A stretch of DNA of 47,048 bases, taken from assembly GCA_023382265.1 (NCBI GenBank), contig JAMCPX010000026.1, forward strand, positions 1-47,048. Direction: 5' to 3'. This document shows, one piece after another, positions 45,145-47,048 of the stretch. Numbering within the stretch: position 1 is the stretch's first letter; the number at the start of each line of letters is the position of its first letter. The stretch comes from Deltaproteobacteria bacterium (GTDB taxonomy: Bacteria; JAMCPX01). Under the pieces are notes generated by a model that was given only the letters and a program-made list of their open reading frames with translations, did no database searches and was not told where the DNA came from. A program made the translations under genes and the position numbers.

Positions 45145-45360
45145 ATGCCGGATCTTTATTGTTCAATTTGTGGCAGGGCTGTTAATCCAACAATACATTT
45201 TAAAGATCATTATATAGTTGACTATTATATTGAAATCACCGGAGACACGCAAGAGGTACATATTACAGGTGATGATCAGAATAAACCAGACATGCACTAT
45301 TCTAAACTTCTGAATCATGAGGTAATAATAAGGTGTATCTCTTGTCTAAAACTTAATTAA
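45145..45360 (+). CDS. Small zinc-ribbon-like protein
   Basis: The 71-aa protein has two CxxC pairs, C6/C9 (YCSICGR) and C64/C67 (RCISCLK), separated by a mostly beta-like acidic middle. This is the layout of a small metal-binding zinc ribbon. It begins 8 bp after the LapA-LapB-like gene and probably shares its transcript. No strong Shine-Dalgarno sequence is visible. I do not recognise the family; it could assist LapB or act in RNA or protein binding. Confidence 0.7.
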   Translation: MPDLYCSICGRAVNPTIHFKDHYIVDYYIEITGDTQEVHITGDDQNKPDMHYSKLLNHEVIIRCISCLKLN

Positions 45361-45379
45361 CCCAAAATGCAATAGCACA

Positions 45380-46006
45380 TTACTCAATTTTTTTCAGGAG
45401 GTCCGGCATATAATAGGCTATCTTTATAAAATCATTGGGTGATGTAAACCCAAACCTAAAAATGTCCAGATCCAATTCACTAATTTTTTCAAATTCAGGT
45501 ACAACATTCTTAAGATATATGAGGATCACATCAGTGCATACCCACTTCCTTGAGGTTATCTGAGGCACTTTTAAGGGAATTTTTAAACCCAACCTATGAT
45601 AAATAACCATATTTGTTATATTAAATATGCCCCTTAGAGAGTTATAAGGTGTACCTTCGAGTTGTTTCATAGAATGTATGAAGTCTAAAGTCTGTTTTTC
45701 ACTCCTCCATACGGGTCTTAAAACAAATGGCGTTCTATCAAACCTAAAGAAATGAGAAACCGGAAGTTTTTTAGTTATAGGGTATACGACATTAATGGTA
45801 TCATTATTTTCCAGTACAACAGCAGAGTGATCATACATGGTGCAGGAAAGCTTTCTCCATAGCGAGTATACAAAACCAGAAGTCTGGGTAAGAAGTATAT
45901 CACCCGGCATAAGTTTATGATAAAGGTCCATACCGCCGGAGTTATTTCCTGCACCAATACTCAAAGAAACATCATAGCATCTCTTATTTTTTATATGCTT
46001 AACCAC
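45380..46006 (-). CDS. YiiX/YebB-like permuted NlpC/P60 papain-fold protein
   Basis: A likely amidase or peptidase with the permuted NlpC/P60 (LRAT-like) order, in which the His comes before the Cys. The opening PGDILLTQTSG (about 34-44) is typical. The catalytic His60 is in YDHSAVVLE, and the catalytic Cys157 in RKWVCTDVIL. YNSLRGIFNI lies between them. The frame opens at a GTG (46006), but the ATG at 45931 (MDLYHKL) just before the conserved domain is equally plausible; neither has a clear ribosome-binding site. Family members act on peptidoglycan, lipids or amide bonds in unknown substrates. It lies 107 bp downstream of the OmpA-like gene. Confidence 0.78.
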   Translation of the reverse strand: MVKHIKNKRCYDVSLSIGAGNNSGGMDLYHKLMPGDILLTQTSGFVYSLWRKLSCTMYDHSAVVLENNDTINVVYPITKKLPVSHFFRFDRTPFVLRPVWRSEKQTLDFIHSMKQLEGTPYNSLRGIFNITNMVIYHRLGLKIPLKVPQITSRKWVCTDVILIYLKNVVPEFEKISELDLDIFRFGFTSPNDFIKIAYYMPDLLKKIE

Positions 46007-46113
46007 GTGATGCGTTGTTTAACCATAGAATCATAGTAATACAATTATATCCACAACTTTCTAAACCCTTATCCATGGTAAAATCACTGTACCGACTTTT
46101 CAAAAAACAACGC

Positions 46114-47048
46114 TTACCTTTTTATAAGTAATAGAACTTTTCTATTCTGTGCGTAAGTATACTTTGTATGACCGAATTTTGATGTTGCTCCCATAGGTCT
46201 TATTAGCAGCCTTTTTGATGAAATACCATTCCTCTCAAGAGCCATTTTTACCCATATAGTCCTGTAATAAGACAATTCTTTATTGTACGATTCAGAGCCG
46301 TTCAAATCACTATAACCTTGTATGATCAATGTAACATGTTTATGTTCCAGCATATAATTAGCTACTGCTTTAAGCCCGTTTTCTGCATTTTTCGGCAATA
46401 CAGCTTCATTGCTTTTAAATATAAGAGGAACTGGTGGTACAATAACATCATTTTTTATCCTGACACTTGTCCCCTCCGAGCTAATGGGCGCTGCTGGTGT
46501 TAACATTGCTATTTCTTCTTTAGTGTTTTCCTTTTTAGCTATCTCTTCTTTTTTATTCGAAATTCGTTTTTTTGACGGTATTATAATTGCTGCGGATGGA
46601 GCAGGAGCCTGCGGAGTTATAGTTAAAGGCTGCTGCGTAGCTGTTTCAACCGCTATTGGCTGTTCTTGTTCAGTTGTTATTGTAGGTGCAGCTACAATAG
46701 ATGGGGCTTGTTCTGTTGTTGGACTTGTTGCCCCCATGCCTATCGGTGCAAGACCTTCAGGGGCTATTGTGCCTGCAGGAGCTGTGCTGCCGGATACACC
46801 TCCCTCCCCAAGACCTGATGGAACCGCCTCTGTTGTTGGACTTGTTGCACCCATGCCTATCGGTGCAAGACCTTCAGGGGCTATTATACCTGCAGGAGCT
46901 GTGCCGCCGGATACACCTCCCTCCCCAAGACCTGATGGAACTGCCTCTGTTGTTGGACTTGTTGCACCCATGCCTATCGGTGCAAGACCTTCAGGGGCTA
47001 TTATGCCTGCAGGAGCTGTGCTGCCGGATACACCTCCCTCCCCAAGGC
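46114..47048 (-). CDS. OmpA-like domain protein with 39-residue tandem repeats, N-terminus cut off
   Basis: The C-terminal 115 residues form an OmpA/MotB peptidoglycan-binding domain: IFKSNEAVLP, then a strand ending IIQGYSDLNGSESYNKELSYYR, then VKMALERNGI and NRKVLLL. Upstream is a Lys/Glu-rich segment and a Pro/Ala/Thr-rich linker. Beyond that is a 39-residue repeat (117 bp) rich in Gly, Ala, Pro and Thr, present in two full and two partial copies up to the window edge. The frame is open to base 47048, so the protein continues beyond and its N-terminal barrel or signal is not visible. It probably links the outer membrane to peptidoglycan through a flexible spacer. Confidence 0.82.
   Translation of the reverse strand, partial: LGEGGVSGSTAPAGIIAPEGLAPIGMGATSPTTEAVPSGLGEGGVSGGTAPAGIIAPEGLAPIGMGATSPTTEAVPSGLGEGGVSGSTAPAGTIAPEGLAPIGMGATSPTTEQAPSIVAAPTITTEQEQPIAVETATQQPLTITPQAPAPSAAIIIPSKKRISNKKEEIAKKENTKEEIAMLTPAAPISSEGTSVRIKNDVIVPPVPLIFKSNEAVLPKNAENGLKAVANYMLEHKHVTLIIQGYSDLNGSESYNKELSYYRTIWVKMALERNGISSKRLLIRPMGATSKFGHTKYTYAQNRKVLLLIKR
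46702..47048. repeat. 117-bp in-frame tandem repeat
   Basis: Full units span 46738-46854 and 46855-46971. A partial unit runs to the window edge (46972-47048) and a shorter remnant covers 46702-46737. The full units differ at only a few positions. The unit encodes 39 residues with the core LAPIGMGATSPTTEAVPSG. The next base after a unit match (47047) differs from the consensus at the very edge, as expected where an assembler lost certainty. Confidence 0.93.

Noticed and set aside
46702-47048. CRISPR array
   Set aside because: The units are 117 bp without spacers, stay in frame and encode a Gly/Pro-rich protein repeat.

Overview
The window is AT-rich bacterial DNA with dense genes on both strands, no rRNA or tRNA that I can see, and no phage, transposase or CRISPR. 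Many lipoprotein signals, porin-like beta-barrels, an OmpA-like protein, ExbB/ExbD and a LapA/LapB-like envelope protein point to a diderm (Gram-negative) organism. The order obgE-proB-proA-nadD-rsfS-rlmH, a NifA-like sigma-54 activator and a 4Fe-4S type PurF fit an anaerobic deltaproteobacterium in the broad sense (Desulfobacterota and relatives). That placement is inference. Both window edges look like assembly-limited contig ends: the left edge is a 23-bp exact copy of part of miaA, and the right edge lies inside a 117-bp tandem repeat. The window may therefore be a whole draft contig.

Layout. 1-1927 (-): miaA followed by a truncated GAF/AAA+ sigma-54 activator. 2210-5837 (+): a tightly coupled trio (DUF218 membrane protein, AsnB amidotransferase, DegT sugar aminotransferase), probably surface-glycan precursor chemistry. 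5880-8268 (-): an AlaC-like aminotransferase and threonine synthase. 8704-10239 (+): a porin-like protein with its own promoter and terminator. 10382-16914 (-): a run of genes encoding a radical SAM/SPASM protein, a small membrane protein, a GH5 endoglycoceramidase-like lipoprotein, homospermidine synthase and an ornithine decarboxylase-type enzyme, then a DUF2231-like membrane protein. 17373-22080 (+): a chemoreceptor, an Ig/carboxypeptidase-regulatory-like lipoprotein and an outer-membrane protein. 22354-28167 (+): purL-purF-pyrE, then a lipoprotein and an ExbB/ExbD pair. 28372-29559 (-): a thiolase. 29683-32725 (+): a short-chain dehydrogenase, a GT4 glycosyltransferase and a polysaccharide deacetylase. 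32758-38798 (-): an amidohydrolase and two very large beta-propeller lipoproteins. 38974-45360 (+): the Obg / proline / NAD / ribosome-maturation run, ending in a LapA-LapB fusion-like protein and a small zinc-ribbon protein. 45380-47048 (-): a permuted NlpC/P60-like protein and an OmpA-like protein with tandem repeats.

Pathways. Putrescine made by the ODC-type enzyme would feed homospermidine synthase next to it. Proline synthesis (ProB, ProA), late threonine synthesis, parts of purine synthesis and orotate phosphoribosyl transfer are present. Several genes serve the envelope. The most notable points are rsfS, which appears to start at a non-AUG codon locked in place by the overlapping nadD stop codon; the radical SAM / GH5 / polyamine neighbourhood; the fused LapA-LapB architecture; and the paired large beta-propeller lipoproteins. 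I found no clear defence island or wholly new system.
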